A stretch of 64,000 nt of DNA from positions 165,657-229,656 of the IMG/VR virus record IMGVR_UViG_3300048672_001051. One strand, 5' to 3'. This DNA comes from a virus. Position numbers and translations under genes: made by a program. Below the pieces are notes generated by a model. The model saw nothing but the letters and a program-made list of their open reading frames with translations. It made no database searches and was not told where the DNA came from. Positions 8,624-16,936 of the stretch are shown here, piece after piece (positions within the stretch are counted from its first letter, which is position 1; each line of letters begins with the position of its first letter).

Positions 8624-9013
8624 TTATAATTCCTTTAAAGCTACATTTAAAATATTATTGTTAACCAACAACTCGTAACGTCGCCTATTTAGTTTTGTTG
8701 TTGCAGGTAAAACTCTACCATTCATAAAAGTTTTATGACTGCGGTTGGCTATTACGAGGCCAACTTTTAAGTTATTACTTTTTATGTAAAAAGTGCTTAA
8801 CATACTATGAGTTATAACAAAAGCTTTACCGATGTTGTAAATACCTAAATCAATTTTTAATTTATAATAGGATTTTATTCCACGCGCAAACATCCAAAAT
8901 AACTTATCGTTTTTAGATAACAATTCACGTCTTAGCTTATAAAATTCTAAATAAACTTGAGAATGATTTCTTAAAAGTTCATCCATAAATTCTTCAGGTG
9001 TGTCAAAAACCAT
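8624..9013 (-). CDS. tandem-family protein, unit 16
   Basis: 129 aa. FW at 39-40 followed by FARGIK; TFYIKSN strand; the HG pair is lost (NGR). It ends LKEL: Lys replaces Arg, yet codons AAG GAA still read AAAGGA, a strong SD for unit 15. Confidence 0.86.
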   Translation of the reverse strand: MVFDTPEEFMDELLRNHSQVYLEFYKLRRELLSKNDKLFWMFARGIKSYYKLKIDLGIYNIGKAFVITHSMLSTFYIKSNNLKVGLVIANRSHKTFMNGRVLPATTKLNRRRYELLVNNNILNVALKEL

Positions 9014-9025
9014 TGCATAATGCTC

Positions 9026-9412
9026 CTATATATATCTTAAATTATTTACATTCAAATTTGAACCATTAATAAAATATACACCTGAAACTTTACTAAATCC
9101 GTTTAGCATGTTTTTATTATAAAAAGAACTCGAAGAATCACGGTTGTGTAGTCCAAATTTTACAAAATTTTTTTTAAAATAGTAAAAATTTCTAAAAGAG
9201 TTGCTTGCAAAACGTCCGGTAGATATTTTAGAATTTTTACTGACAGGTTCTAAATCTAAAATACAGTTATTAGTATATCGGATAATTTCCCAAAACTTTT
9301 TATAATCACCTTCGTTAATACTATTTAATAATCTTACACAGAAAGAGTCTTTAGCGCCTAAATTATTTTCAATATATTTAACTATATTAAATATTTCTAC
9401 AACTTCAGTCAT
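9026..9412 (-). CDS. tandem-family protein, unit 17
   Basis: 128 aa. FW at 40-41 followed by IIRY; the HG position reads NG (104-105); YFING hairpin; ends LRYI. The stop codon TAG begins TAGGAG, the SD of unit 16. Confidence 0.86.
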   Translation of the reverse strand: MTEVVEIFNIVKYIENNLGAKDSFCVRLLNSINEGDYKKFWEIIRYTNNCILDLEPVSKNSKISTGRFASNSFRNFYYFKKNFVKFGLHNRDSSSSFYNKNMLNGFSKVSGVYFINGSNLNVNNLRYI

Positions 9413-9414
9413 AA

Positions 9415-9789
9415 CTACAAATCTCTTAATTTTAAAAATTTTGGTAAAGGTTTATTATCAATAATAAACCTACCCCTAGTATTTTGTCCGTGATAGCAGT
9501 CATTTTTAAAATATTGTACTTTACGGTCATTATAATGTTTTCCAAATCTCTGTCGACGACTGTTTACATAAAATTTATCGTTAAATAAACTGTATTTTGC
9601 AAAACCAGCTTTACGTTTATCGGATAAAATTTTTAACTCTTGAGTAAATTCAATATGTCTACAAATTTTCCAAAAATCTTCTAAAGATTTTTGGAAAATA
9701 ACTTCAAGAATTTTTTTAAGACCGGGAGATTTATTACCCAAGCTTTTTTGAAATTCTTTATATGTTTGAAATATTTCTTCATGATCCAT
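9415..9789 (-). CDS. tandem-family protein, unit 18
   Basis: 124 aa, markedly basic. FW at 39-40 followed by ICRH; FYVNSRRQRFG strand; HG at 100-101; ends LRDL. A good representative of the family consensus. Confidence 0.88.
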   Translation of the reverse strand: MDHEEIFQTYKEFQKSLGNKSPGLKKILEVIFQKSLEDFWKICRHIEFTQELKILSDKRKAGFAKYSLFNDKFYVNSRRQRFGKHYNDRKVQYFKNDCYHGQNTRGRFIIDNKPLPKFLKLRDL

Positions 9790-9790
9790 T

Positions 9791-10216
9791 TTATATATAC
9801 CTTAAGTTTTTTACAGATAGAGGTCGGCCATTAATAATAATTCCAGTTTCACTGCTAGTACCATGATACTGACTATTATTAAAAAAATTTAATTCGCCAT
9901 TCCAGTTATCAAAACCTAAAATACAATGGTCTTTAACATAATTAGTTACAGTTAAAGTTTTACCAGAAATAGCTTTACCAGTAGGATATTTATTAAATAT
10001 CCTACTTAGGTTTAGCTCTTCATTTAAATTTAAATTTAAATAAATATGTCTAACTACACACCAAAACAAATTTATATTTGGAGGTTCAGCCAAAAGGCTT
10101 AGTCTTAATACTTCAACACTAACTTGTGTATCATAAGCTAAAGAATCGTAACAGTTATCTTCAGCTATAAGATTATTAATATAGTTTAAAAATTCTTCAC
10201 ATTCTAATATGTCCAT
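9791..10216 (-). CDS. tandem-family protein, unit 19
   Basis: 141 aa. FW at 51-52 followed by VVRH; it contains NKYPTG (75-80), shared as NKYPxG with units 25 and 28, which define a subgroup with a longer N-terminus. HG at 118-119; ends LRYI. Start overlaps the unit 20 stop (TAATG). Confidence 0.87.
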   Translation of the reverse strand: MDILECEEFLNYINNLIAEDNCYDSLAYDTQVSVEVLRLSLLAEPPNINLFWCVVRHIYLNLNLNEELNLSRIFNKYPTGKAISGKTLTVTNYVKDHCILGFDNWNGELNFFNNSQYHGTSSETGIIINGRPLSVKNLRYI

Positions 10217-10596
10217 TATAAATACCTTAAGTTAGTAACATTGCACGCGACAGCATTTACATAAAATCTTCTTGTGTGTTGACAATAACCGTGAACTTTA
10301 CCTAAAAATCTAGCGCGGTACAAATAGCCTGATACTCCTGGGAGCCGAATAACGCCAAAAACTATAGAATTACTATTTACGTAAATTTTAAGGTCTTCAG
10401 CATGTCGGTTACAGACTCCAGCTTCATATTCATATAGTGTAAAAGTAAAATTACATAAATATTTAAAGTATCTTGCAACTTCCCAAAATCTTTTGAAAGA
10501 CTTTTTAATTAAAAGATTTTCCAAATATTCATAATCACGGTGGCTTAAGTGTATAAATCTTTCTAAAACTTCAGTTGCTTTTTGAAACTCACTCAT
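10216..10596 (-). CDS. tandem-family protein, unit 20
   Basis: 126 aa from the ATG at 10596; the longer in-frame start at 10623 lies inside unit 21's coding end. FW at 37-38 followed by VARYFK; EYEAG and IYVNSN strands; HG at 102-103; ends LRYL. The EYExG motif and SExxKAT start match unit 23. Confidence 0.86.
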   Translation of the reverse strand: MSEFQKATEVLERFIHLSHRDYEYLENLLIKKSFKRFWEVARYFKYLCNFTFTLYEYEAGVCNRHAEDLKIYVNSNSIVFGVIRLPGVSGYLYRARFLGKVHGYCQHTRRFYVNAVACNVTNLRYL

Positions 10597-10598
10597 TC

Positions 10599-10982
10599 TT
10601 ATAAATACCTTAAATTTGAACATTGAATATAAATATTTTTTATATAAAATTCAGGGTTAGTCAGACTGCCTGAGCAGCCATGTAAAGTATCATTCACGTG
10701 AAATTGCTTTTTTTCGCAGTAGTTGTGTCGCCCAATTCTTTTAAAATTACTGTTAAAATAACAAAATTTTTTGTCTGTTAAATCTAGACTATATCCACTA
10801 TTATATTTTCCAAAAGATACGTCGTACCTAAAACCGTGCTTAATATAACGAGCTACACTCCAAAATTTTTTTAAGTCTCCAGTTATTAAAATATTATTTA
10901 AAGTTTTTAATATACGTGTTGGGTACTTAAGTGTAGCCATATGGTCTATTATTACGTTTGGATCTTCAATAACTTGTAACAT
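10599..10982 (-). CDS. tandem-family protein, unit 21
   Basis: 127 aa. FW at 40-41 followed by VARYIK; NSGYS, CYFNSN and HG (101-102); ends LRYL with TTA AGG as the SD for unit 20. Confidence 0.88.
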   Translation of the reverse strand: MLQVIEDPNVIIDHMATLKYPTRILKTLNNILITGDLKKFWSVARYIKHGFRYDVSFGKYNSGYSLDLTDKKFCYFNSNFKRIGRHNYCEKKQFHVNDTLHGCSGSLTNPEFYIKNIYIQCSNLRYL

Positions 10983-10983
10983 T

Positions 10984-11346
10984 TTAAAGCTCTCTTAATT
11001 TTAAATCGTAAATTGGCTTACCGTTAATTTTGAAACCTAAATAACCTGTGCCATGCAATTTATCTTTATTTACAAACAAATGTCCAATTAAACATTTGTT
11101 TAGACCTACTCGCTCACTTTTTGAATTTACGTAAAAAGTTATTTGACTACTCATATTTTGTGAAAAACCAGAAGTGTGTGAATTTAACTTTAAGTGTGGA
11201 CACAGACCTTTTAAAAACCTTGCATATATCCAAAAAAATTTAGTATCACAACTTTTAACAATAGCTTTTAAATTTTTAAAAATAGTGTCATTAGACTCAA
11301 ACTTAATTTCGTTTAAAAAAGTTAATATTTCTAATTCTTGATTCAT
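10984..11346 (-). CDS. tandem-family protein, unit 22
   Basis: 120 aa, compact. FW at 38-39 followed by YARFLK; TSGFS; FYVNSKSERVG; HG at 98-99; FKINGKPI; ends LREL. Near-consensus member. Confidence 0.88.
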   Translation of the reverse strand: MNQELEILTFLNEIKFESNDTIFKNLKAIVKSCDTKFFWIYARFLKGLCPHLKLNSHTSGFSQNMSSQITFYVNSKSERVGLNKCLIGHLFVNKDKLHGTGYLGFKINGKPIYDLKLREL

Positions 11347-11348
11347 GC

Positions 11349-11732
11349 TTATAAATGCCTTAAACTTGTTATAGGTCGACTATTACTTTTTATATAAAAT
11401 TTTTTTGTAAAATTAGAATAGCCGTGTGCATAACCGTCAAGTCTAAATGTTTCACAAGATTTTCTCTCTAAAAGAAAAGTTTTACCAAATTTTCTGCCAG
11501 TACTATTTAAATAGTAAGCCCAATTATTATCTGATCTTTTGGCAAGACCAGACTCATATTCATATAATCCAATAGGAAGTCTTGATTCATATTTAATATA
11601 TCTAGCTATTTCCCAAAATATTTTAAAGCATTTCTGCTTTAAAATATAATTAAGATTAATGCAAATAATTTTGTAGCGCGCAAAATTTTCAAAATATTCT
11701 AAAACTCTGGTTGCTTTTTCAGATTCATTCAT
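11349..11732 (-). CDS. tandem-family protein, unit 23
   Basis: 127 aa. FW at 39-40 followed by IARYIKY; EYESG; YYLNS; HG at 103-104; ends LRHL. Sister of unit 20. Confidence 0.88.
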   Translation of the reverse strand: MNESEKATRVLEYFENFARYKIICINLNYILKQKCFKIFWEIARYIKYESRLPIGLYEYESGLAKRSDNNWAYYLNSTGRKFGKTFLLERKSCETFRLDGYAHGYSNFTKKFYIKSNSRPITSLRHL

Positions 11733-11733
11733 A

Positions 11734-12132
11734 TTACAAGTACCTTAAGCTATTAACATGGTTAATAAAATTATTTAAAAAATATTTTTGCATAGTAAAA
11801 TTATAACCGTGAAGTTTGTTTTGAATAGTGAAATAACGTTGAGGATCTTTTCTATTGTCAACAACTTTACCTACTCGTCTGCTAATAGAATTAACATACG
11901 CATAGTAGGTATTTGAGCTGTTTATAGCTTTTCCAGCGCTATATTCTGCTAAGTCTAAAGTTATTAAAGATTGATATTTTAATTTCAAATATCTTACATA
12001 CTCCCAATAACGTTTAAAAATTCCTGTCTTTAAACCAAAATTATATTGCTCAGTTAAAAACTGCAAATTAAATTTCTCTTTAGAATTTTTAATTTGCATA
12101 AAAATATTTGCACCAAATGTCAAAACATTCAT
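11734..12132 (-). CDS. tandem-family protein, unit 24
   Basis: 132 aa. YW (42-43) followed by YVRYLK; EYSAGKA; YVNS; HG at 108-109; ends LRYL. Shares YW and the spacing around HGY with unit 27. Confidence 0.87.
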   Translation of the reverse strand: MNVLTFGANIFMQIKNSKEKFNLQFLTEQYNFGLKTGIFKRYWEYVRYLKLKYQSLITLDLAEYSAGKAINSSNTYYAYVNSISRRVGKVVDNRKDPQRYFTIQNKLHGYNFTMQKYFLNNFINHVNSLRYL

Positions 12133-12135
12133 CAG

Positions 12136-12570
12136 TTAAAGCTCTCTTAATTTTAAATTAAAAACATCTTCGTCATTAACACTAAATCCGAGACTATGAG
12201 TACCATGGCAGGTACTGTCTGTACAGTAGTACTTATGATCATCTGACGAGATATGCAAACCTATTGTAAAATTATCAGATTTTATATAACTAGTTGTTAT
12301 AAGTTTTATCGGATCTATAATAGCACCTACTGGGTACTTATTATAAAATTTATCTAAGTCTGCGTACCAACTAAATATATCATATGCATATCTGACTACG
12401 CCCCAAAAAAAGACTGAATTTAGAGGTTTTTGAGTTGCAATAAAATCTAGCCTATTTACAATATCTATAAGTGTTGGTGAACACTCACCTTCAATACTTA
12501 TTTTCACTATCTCTAAAACTTCTTTGAAGTATTTAACAACCTCTAAACACTCTTTTAATTTCAAATCCAT
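12136..12570 (-). CDS. tandem-family protein, unit 25
   Basis: 144 aa. FW at 55-56 followed by VVRY; NKYPVG at 77-82; HG at 122-123; ends LREL. Belongs with units 19 and 28. Confidence 0.87.
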   Translation of the reverse strand: MDLKLKECLEVVKYFKEVLEIVKISIEGECSPTLIDIVNRLDFIATQKPLNSVFFWGVVRYAYDIFSWYADLDKFYNKYPVGAIIDPIKLITTSYIKSDNFTIGLHISSDDHKYYCTDSTCHGTHSLGFSVNDEDVFNLKLREL

Positions 12571-12571
12571 A

Positions 12572-12964
12572 CTATAAATGCCTTAAATGCAGGTCAATCA
12601 TGTCGCCATTAATAATAAAATAACTTTTATCGAGAGTATTACTTTGTCCATGGCTTGTACCTTTAAAACGAAAGCTGTGAGTTTTAATCCAGCCGGCTGC
12701 TACACAATTACCTAGTCTTATACCTGAAGTTGTACAGTAAAATTTTCCAAAAAATTTATTTGGTACTTGGCTAAAACCTTCAGAATATTTTTTTAAATCT
12801 ACATTTTTCGTATGACAATTTTTTAAATAACGAGCTGCTTGCCAAAATACTTTAGCACTTCTTTCAATATTAATGACATTTAATAAAATTTTATAAGCTT
12901 CCTCATTTTCTTTTTTAAAGTCTGTTAAAACTTTAAAAATTTCTAACGCTTGAACTTCATTCAT
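12572..12964 (-). CDS. tandem-family protein, unit 26
   Basis: 130 aa. FW at 40-41 followed by AARYLK; SEGFS; HG at 105-106 (SHGQ, as in unit 18); FIING; ends LRHL. Confidence 0.88.
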   Translation of the reverse strand: MNEVQALEIFKVLTDFKKENEEAYKILLNVINIERSAKVFWQAARYLKNCHTKNVDLKKYSEGFSQVPNKFFGKFYCTTSGIRLGNCVAAGWIKTHSFRFKGTSHGQSNTLDKSYFIINGDMIDLHLRHL

Positions 12965-12966
12965 AT

Positions 12967-13347
12967 TTACAGATACCTGAGAGATTTGATACGATTAGGA
13001 ATACCGTTTAAATAATATTTTTTATCTATTTGGTCATAGCCGTGAAGCTCACCTTTAATATAAAAATATTCACGATTATCAAAAATAGCGCGACCAAATC
13101 TTTCGAGAGAGCTTGATAAATATCCTGGACGTCTAGACTCTGAATTAAATATAGGTCCAGCAGTGTATTCTTTTAAATCTATTTCATGTCCAGCACACGC
13201 TTTAAAAAATCTCAGTATCATCCAGTATTTTTTAAAATTGGCAGTTTTTAATGCCAATTTAAATTCGTCTTTTAGTTCACTGCCTAGCTTATGACGCGTG
13301 TCCGGAATAAGTTGAAAAATATGCTGTGCAAATAGTTCTTCTCTCAT
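12967..13347 (-). CDS. tandem-family protein, unit 27
   Basis: 126 aa. YW at 41-42 followed by ILRFFK; YTAG; HG at 102-103; YYLNG; ends LRYL encoded with CTG-AGG style codons that keep the SD. Start shares one base with the unit 28 stop. Confidence 0.87.
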   Translation of the reverse strand: MREELFAQHIFQLIPDTRHKLGSELKDEFKLALKTANFKKYWMILRFFKACAGHEIDLKEYTAGPIFNSESRRPGYLSSSLERFGRAIFDNREYFYIKGELHGYDQIDKKYYLNGIPNRIKSLRYL

Positions 13348-13799
13348 TATAACTCTCTTAGTCTTAAAGTATTTTTTAGTGCGCGATCATTTATATTGAA
13401 ACTAATACTATTATTAATACTGCAAGTCCCATGCTTCATATCTTTAAGTCTATAACTTGTACTCTCCAAGTAATAATCCAAACCTATTAGTTTAAAATCT
13501 GTTGTAAGATAACTTACAATTTTTAAATCTGTCGGTGATCTAGCCAAACCTGCAGGATATTTATTTAAAGTTTTGTCGAAATAATAAAAATAATTTGCCA
13601 AATTTAAATAGACATAACGGGTTATCTGCCAAAAACAAATAATACTTGGACTAGGAGATTTAAAAATGTAGTCTAAAATTTTACAAGCAAGCGATAATTC
13701 ATCAATATATTTTATACGAACATTTTTAAGCATTTCAGGCGTTTCTAAATATTCTTTAAAATATCTTAAGATTTTTTCAGAGTCTTCTAGTTGTGTCAT
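13347..13799 (-). CDS. tandem-family protein, unit 28
   Basis: 150 aa. FW at 56-57 followed by ITRYVY; NKYPAG at 79-84; HG at 123-124; FNIND; ends LREL. Subgroup with units 19 and 25. Confidence 0.87.
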   Translation of the reverse strand: MTQLEDSEKILRYFKEYLETPEMLKNVRIKYIDELSLACKILDYIFKSPSPSIICFWQITRYVYLNLANYFYYFDKTLNKYPAGLARSPTDLKIVSYLTTDFKLIGLDYYLESTSYRLKDMKHGTCSINNSISFNINDRALKNTLRLREL

Positions 13800-13801
13800 A
13801 A

Positions 13802-14179
13802 TTACAAATCTCTCAGTTTTAAATTAGAATTTAAAACACAATTATTTATTTTTAAAATAAATATTTTTGAAGCCTTATTAACATACACGCCGTGCATTCC
13901 ACCGTTATTTTGAAAAAATTTTAAATTAATATTGTCATATTCGCCGAAAGACCTGAGATAACTATTAAAATAATATTTTCGATTAGTGCCAGGCGATACA
14001 TACAAACCAGCTCTTGTTAGAAAATTTGGCCGTACTGGACGGCCAACATCATATTGTAATTCTCTTAAAACACCTAGGAATTTAGTTGTCTCACCGTCAG
14101 CTAACATTTTTAAACATAAAATATATGCATACGTATTTTTCGGAATATTTTGTAATAAATCTAAAAATAATATTTTCAT
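13802..14179 (-). CDS. tandem-family protein, unit 29
   Basis: 125 aa. The N-terminal half is divergent and hydrophobic, and FW is FL (34-35). YYFNS, FFQNN and HG (96-97) are intact; ends LRDL. Start overlaps the unit 30 stop. Confidence 0.85.
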   Translation of the reverse strand: MKILFLDLLQNIPKNTYAYILCLKMLADGETTKFLGVLRELQYDVGRPVRPNFLTRAGLYVSPGTNRKYYFNSYLRSFGEYDNINLKFFQNNGGMHGVYVNKASKIFILKINNCVLNSNLKLRDL

Positions 14180-14577
14180 TATAAATGCCTTAATTCTCTA
14201 GTTTTTACATCACGGCTGTTAATAATAAAAATAAAGCCTCTCTCAATGTCAAAAACCCCATGTTTTCGACTTTGTTTGTAATGCCTTCTAGCTACACTAT
14301 TAAATTTAGCCATACCAATTACTTTGTCTTGTTTGTTTACATAATAATGATAATTACCTAATATTGATGTAGCTAAGCCTGAACGCATGTGGCCTATATC
14401 TACACCCGAAGGCTTTATAGCTTTATGGTAATTATAATGTCTAATAATCTCCCAAAATTTTTTAAAATTGTTAGTAGCAATTAAACTTTCTAATTTTCTA
14501 GTAGTTTTTTTGTCAATACTTGGTTGATTATACTCTTGTATAATTTTTAAAATTTCATAAGGATTTGTAGTAATCAT
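14179..14577 (-). CDS. tandem-family protein, unit 30
   Basis: 132 aa from the ATG at 14577 with AAAGG 8 nt upstream; a GTG at 14586 is in frame. FW at 41-42 followed by IIRH; HG at 106-107; FIINS; ends LRHL. A short insertion separates it from the SD module at the end of unit 31. Confidence 0.85.
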   Translation of the reverse strand: MITTNPYEILKIIQEYNQPSIDKKTTRKLESLIATNNFKKFWEIIRHYNYHKAIKPSGVDIGHMRSGLATSILGNYHYYVNKQDKVIGMAKFNSVARRHYKQSRKHGVFDIERGFIFIINSRDVKTRELRHL

Positions 14578-14598
14578 TTGCCACACCTTTGTTAATAT

Positions 14599-14985
14599 TT
14601 ATAAATACCTTAGATTTTTTTTGTAAAAAAAATCATTATTAATATACATGGTAGTAATATTATTCAGGAAAGCCATGCCGTGAAAATAATTATTTTTAAA
14701 AAATAAACATTCTTTATTAATACCAGTCTTGTGTAAACCTATTCTTAAGCCTAAGGAGTTAATATAAAAACTTTCATTGCCTGAGTTTAGGCTAACAAAA
14801 CCGCTTGCCTTACTTCCTAGCGGTATTTTTAAATCATAATTTTGATTAACATACCGACATACTTCCCAAAATTTTTTAGTATTATTTTGATAAATCAATT
14901 GTGATAGTATTGCAGGGTAATCTTTTAAAGTAATATACTTTTTTGTATATTTTTCAACTTCTTTTATAATTTCTAAGGGTTGCAT
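14599..14985 (-). CDS. tandem-family protein, unit 31
   Basis: 128 aa from the ATG at 14985, which follows the unit 32 stop; the longer in-frame ATG at 15018 lies inside unit 32. FW at 39-40 followed by VCRYV; FYINS; FFKNN; HG at 102-103; ends LRYL. Confidence 0.85.
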   Translation of the reverse strand: MQPLEIIKEVEKYTKKYITLKDYPAILSQLIYQNNTKKFWEVCRYVNQNYDLKIPLGSKASGFVSLNSGNESFYINSLGLRIGLHKTGINKECLFFKNNYFHGMAFLNNITTMYINNDFFYKKNLRYL

Positions 14986-14987
14986 TT

Positions 14988-15383
14988 CTAGAGATTCCTT
15001 AAAGACTTTGTTGGGCATTCAGAATTATTAATATAATTTTGAAAATAAGAATTCACAGTACGAACTCCGTGTAATTTTCTATTTTTAAAAAATAATTTTG
15101 CTTTATGATGGATTGATAAACCCACCACCTTACCTTTACTATTTAAATAGTAACTACTAGATAAGTTATGCATACAAGCTAAGCCCACTAAACGTGGGCC
15201 TGTAATATATTTTAAATCAAATTCATTTTTTAAATATCTGTACAGTTCCCAAAATTCTTTAACATTTTTAGTAGTACTTAAAAGATTGTAAACATAATGA
15301 TTACAGTCAGCAGGATCTTTTAAAATTAATTTTAAAAGATCATATATTTCAATAATTTCGTGTTGTTCAATTGTCTTAGTCAC
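14988..15383 (-). CDS. tandem-family protein, unit 32 (GTG start)
   Basis: 131 aa, with GTG as start directly after TTAAGGTATTTATAA of unit 33. FW at 44-45 followed by LYRYLK; YYLNS; HG at 105-106; ends LRNL. Confidence 0.86.
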   Translation of the reverse strand: MTKTIEQHEIIEIYDLLKLILKDPADCNHYVYNLLSTTKNVKEFWELYRYLKNEFDLKYITGPRLVGLACMHNLSSSYYLNSKGKVVGLSIHHKAKLFFKNRKLHGVRTVNSYFQNYINNSECPTKSLRNL

Positions 15384-15752
15384 TTATAAATACCTTAAGC
15401 TCCGCCATGTCAGTAAATTGCCTTTAAGCCAGAATTTATGAAATCTATCATCGCAACCATGCCTATAGCCTTGACAATAAAAAACTCTATCTCGAGAGTT
15501 TCTTGCAAATCCAAATTCTCTAGCTTCTCTATTAATATAACTTAAAAAATTAGAATTAGAGTTATAAATTTTACCAGCAGTATACTCACCTAAAATTAAA
15601 TTAAACTTTTCTGTTTTTTTAATTCTACGAGCTACACTCCAAAATTCTTTAAAATTTTGGTTAAGAAGACATTCTTGCAAAAGTCTAGTGTCAATATGGT
15701 AACTAAATCTTAAGTGGTCTAAAACATTTTTAGCTGATTCTAATTCAGTCAT
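15384..15752 (-). CDS. tandem-family protein, unit 33
   Basis: 122 aa. FW at 37-38 followed by VARRIK; GEYTAG; HG at 98-99; FWLKG; ends LRYL. Closest in its central part to units 24 and 27. Confidence 0.87.
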   Translation of the reverse strand: MTELESAKNVLDHLRFSYHIDTRLLQECLLNQNFKEFWSVARRIKKTEKFNLILGEYTAGKIYNSNSNFLSYINREAREFGFARNSRDRVFYCQGYRHGCDDRFHKFWLKGNLLTWRSLRYL

Positions 15753-15753
15753 A

Positions 15754-16230
15754 TCATAAATACCTTAGCCTAGTCACATTACTTCGTATTCCATCAATAT
15801 AAAAATCAGGTGCATTGAATCTTTTATATGCGCCATGTCTAATATTATTTTTAAAATAACATGATTCATTATCAGACCTTTGACACAGACCTATCATGCC
15901 ACTATTTTTTAATTTATAATAAAAATTATTATAACGCATAAACTTACCATTAAAATAATGTTGTAAGTTTATTTCAGGGCAATAAGAAGTACTAATATAT
16001 TTTATTTTAGGCCAAAAATTTTTGGTATTATTGTCTGATAGAGCATTTTTAAAAAGTCGCAAAATATCTACAGACTTTAAAGATCTTTGATAAACAGTTC
16101 TAACTATATCTTCACGAGTGTGACACTTTTTTAAAATTTCTTTTGTATTACAAGGATTGTAAAAAAAAGGAAAAGGACTTGGTGACAATATGGTTGAATA
16201 AGCCATAGACGTAATATCTGTAGGGTACAT
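15754..16230 (-). CDS. tandem-family protein, unit 34
   Basis: 158 aa with a Pro/Ser-rich N-terminal extension of about 30 residues. FW at 72-73; YYKLKNSGMIG; YFKNN; HG at 132-133; FYIDG; ends LRYL. Uses a CGGA SD in the gap after unit 35. Confidence 0.86.
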   Translation of the reverse strand: MYPTDITSMAYSTILSPSPFPFFYNPCNTKEILKKCHTREDIVRTVYQRSLKSVDILRLFKNALSDNNTKNFWPKIKYISTSYCPEINLQHYFNGKFMRYNNFYYKLKNSGMIGLCQRSDNESCYFKNNIRHGAYKRFNAPDFYIDGIRSNVTRLRYL

Positions 16231-16242
16231 AAAATATCCGTT

Positions 16243-16461
16243 TTAAAGTTGTAATAGTGTAATATTTTTTGAAAGTTTTTTACCAGCTATATATAATGTA
16301 ATATTCTCTTGATCCTGTAGCGAAGAACCATGTCTTCCAGCTATAGAGTTAAAGAAACTTTCAAAAGAGTCCATATATAACCCAACAATTCTTGCCAAAC
16401 TATCTCTAAAATAATTGCCGTATTCGCCAGTATAGTAACCTGCAACTTCAGATTTTTCCAT
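16243..16461 (-). CDS. tandem-family C-terminal half only, unit 35 (truncated)
   Basis: 72 aa. Only the C-terminal half is present: AGYYTGEYG, FRDS, G at 27, HG at 44-45 and YIAGKK. It ends LLQL, so Leu-Arg is absent, and the next gene uses an SD outside the coding end. It is either a truncated relic at the array head or a functional half-length member. A 19-bp sequence next to its start is repeated 98 bp upstream. Confidence 0.75.
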   Translation of the reverse strand: MEKSEVAGYYTGEYGNYFRDSLARIVGLYMDSFESFFNSIAGRHGSSLQDQENITLYIAGKKLSKNITLLQL

Positions 16462-16578
16462 AAAAATGACTCGTTATTGTAAACAAAAAAGGGGTTTTAA
16501 GCTAAGATGCTAAAGCTTTGCACCCCTTAAAATAAGTATACTTAAATAATATTGCTTAAAAAAATGACTCGTTATTGT
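16462..16578 (-). repeat. direct repeat of a gene leader (2 copies)
   Basis: The 19-bp sequence AAAAATGACTCGTTATTGT (plus strand) occurs at 16462-16480, abutting the ATG of unit 35, and again at 16560-16578. This suggests that a leader, or a gene now deleted, was duplicated at the array head. Confidence 0.6.
16489..16528 (-). terminator. intrinsic terminator after the 93-aa gene
   Basis: On the minus strand the stem AAGGGGT/ACCCCTT, with a 20-25 nt loop, is followed by a run of T. It lies between the 93-aa gene and the array. Confidence 0.55.
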
Positions 16579-16654
16579 GATAGAAAAATTTTTTAAAAAC
16601 AATTCTAACAACAATAACGATAAAAAATAAAAAGTCAAAAAAGCCTTATAGCTC

Positions 16655-16936
16655 TTAAAGCTTTAAAAAGAATTTATTAGAATTTTCTAAATTAGAAAGC
16701 AGATATACGTGCTTAATATTCAGAAAAGAGTCAATAAATGAATAACCTAAAATATTATTTTGATTTGAAGTTTTAAGAACCTTCAAATCTTTAATAAGAT
16801 TCAAATTATTAATGAAATAATTCAAATAACTATGATTACCTTGAACATTTGGAAAATTAGAATATAAATCTTCTAAAATTTTCCGAGTAGTATTCAAGTT
16901 ACGAGCACGTGTTAAAACATACCGCGGGCGAGTCAT
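16655..16936 (-). CDS. possible N-terminal relic of the tandem family
   Basis: 93 aa from the ATG at 16936, with a strong GGAGG SD 5 nt upstream. It has a helical N-terminus and then ILGYSFIDS and YLLSN, which recall the GY and YVNSN strands of the array family. It stops at FFLKL before any HG. It may be a decayed member, complementary to the C-terminal-only unit 35; this is inference. Confidence 0.5.
   Translation of the reverse strand: MTRPRYVLTRARNLNTTRKILEDLYSNFPNVQGNHSYLNYFINNLNLIKDLKVLKTSNQNNILGYSFIDSFLNIKHVYLLSNLENSNKFFLKL

Larger units (their letters stand above)
2426..16461 (-). repeat. tandem array of 35 paralogous genes
   Basis: Thirty-five consecutive minus-strand genes encode one diverged family, usually 117-161 aa and basic. 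The shared plan has two halves. The N-terminal helical half ends in FW-x-x-x-R-Y (residues about 35-45). The C-terminal, probably beta-rich half has a G, an aromatic-Y/F-x-N-S strand, a G, an aromatic, a near-invariant HG pair at about 100, an F/Y-x-I-N/D-G hairpin and the end L-R-x-L. Spacing between genes is from 4-nt overlap to about 20 nt. The L-R codons (TTA AGG or TTA AGA) also form the SD of the next gene in most junctions. Function is unknown; there is no signal peptide and no catalytic signature I recognise. Confidence 0.9.

Noticed and set aside
2426-16461. CRISPR-like or tRNA-like array reading of the evenly spaced TTAAGGTATTTATAATG motifs
   Set aside because: The spaced motifs are gene ends and starts of a coding array; spacers are protein-coding and 350-480 bp long.
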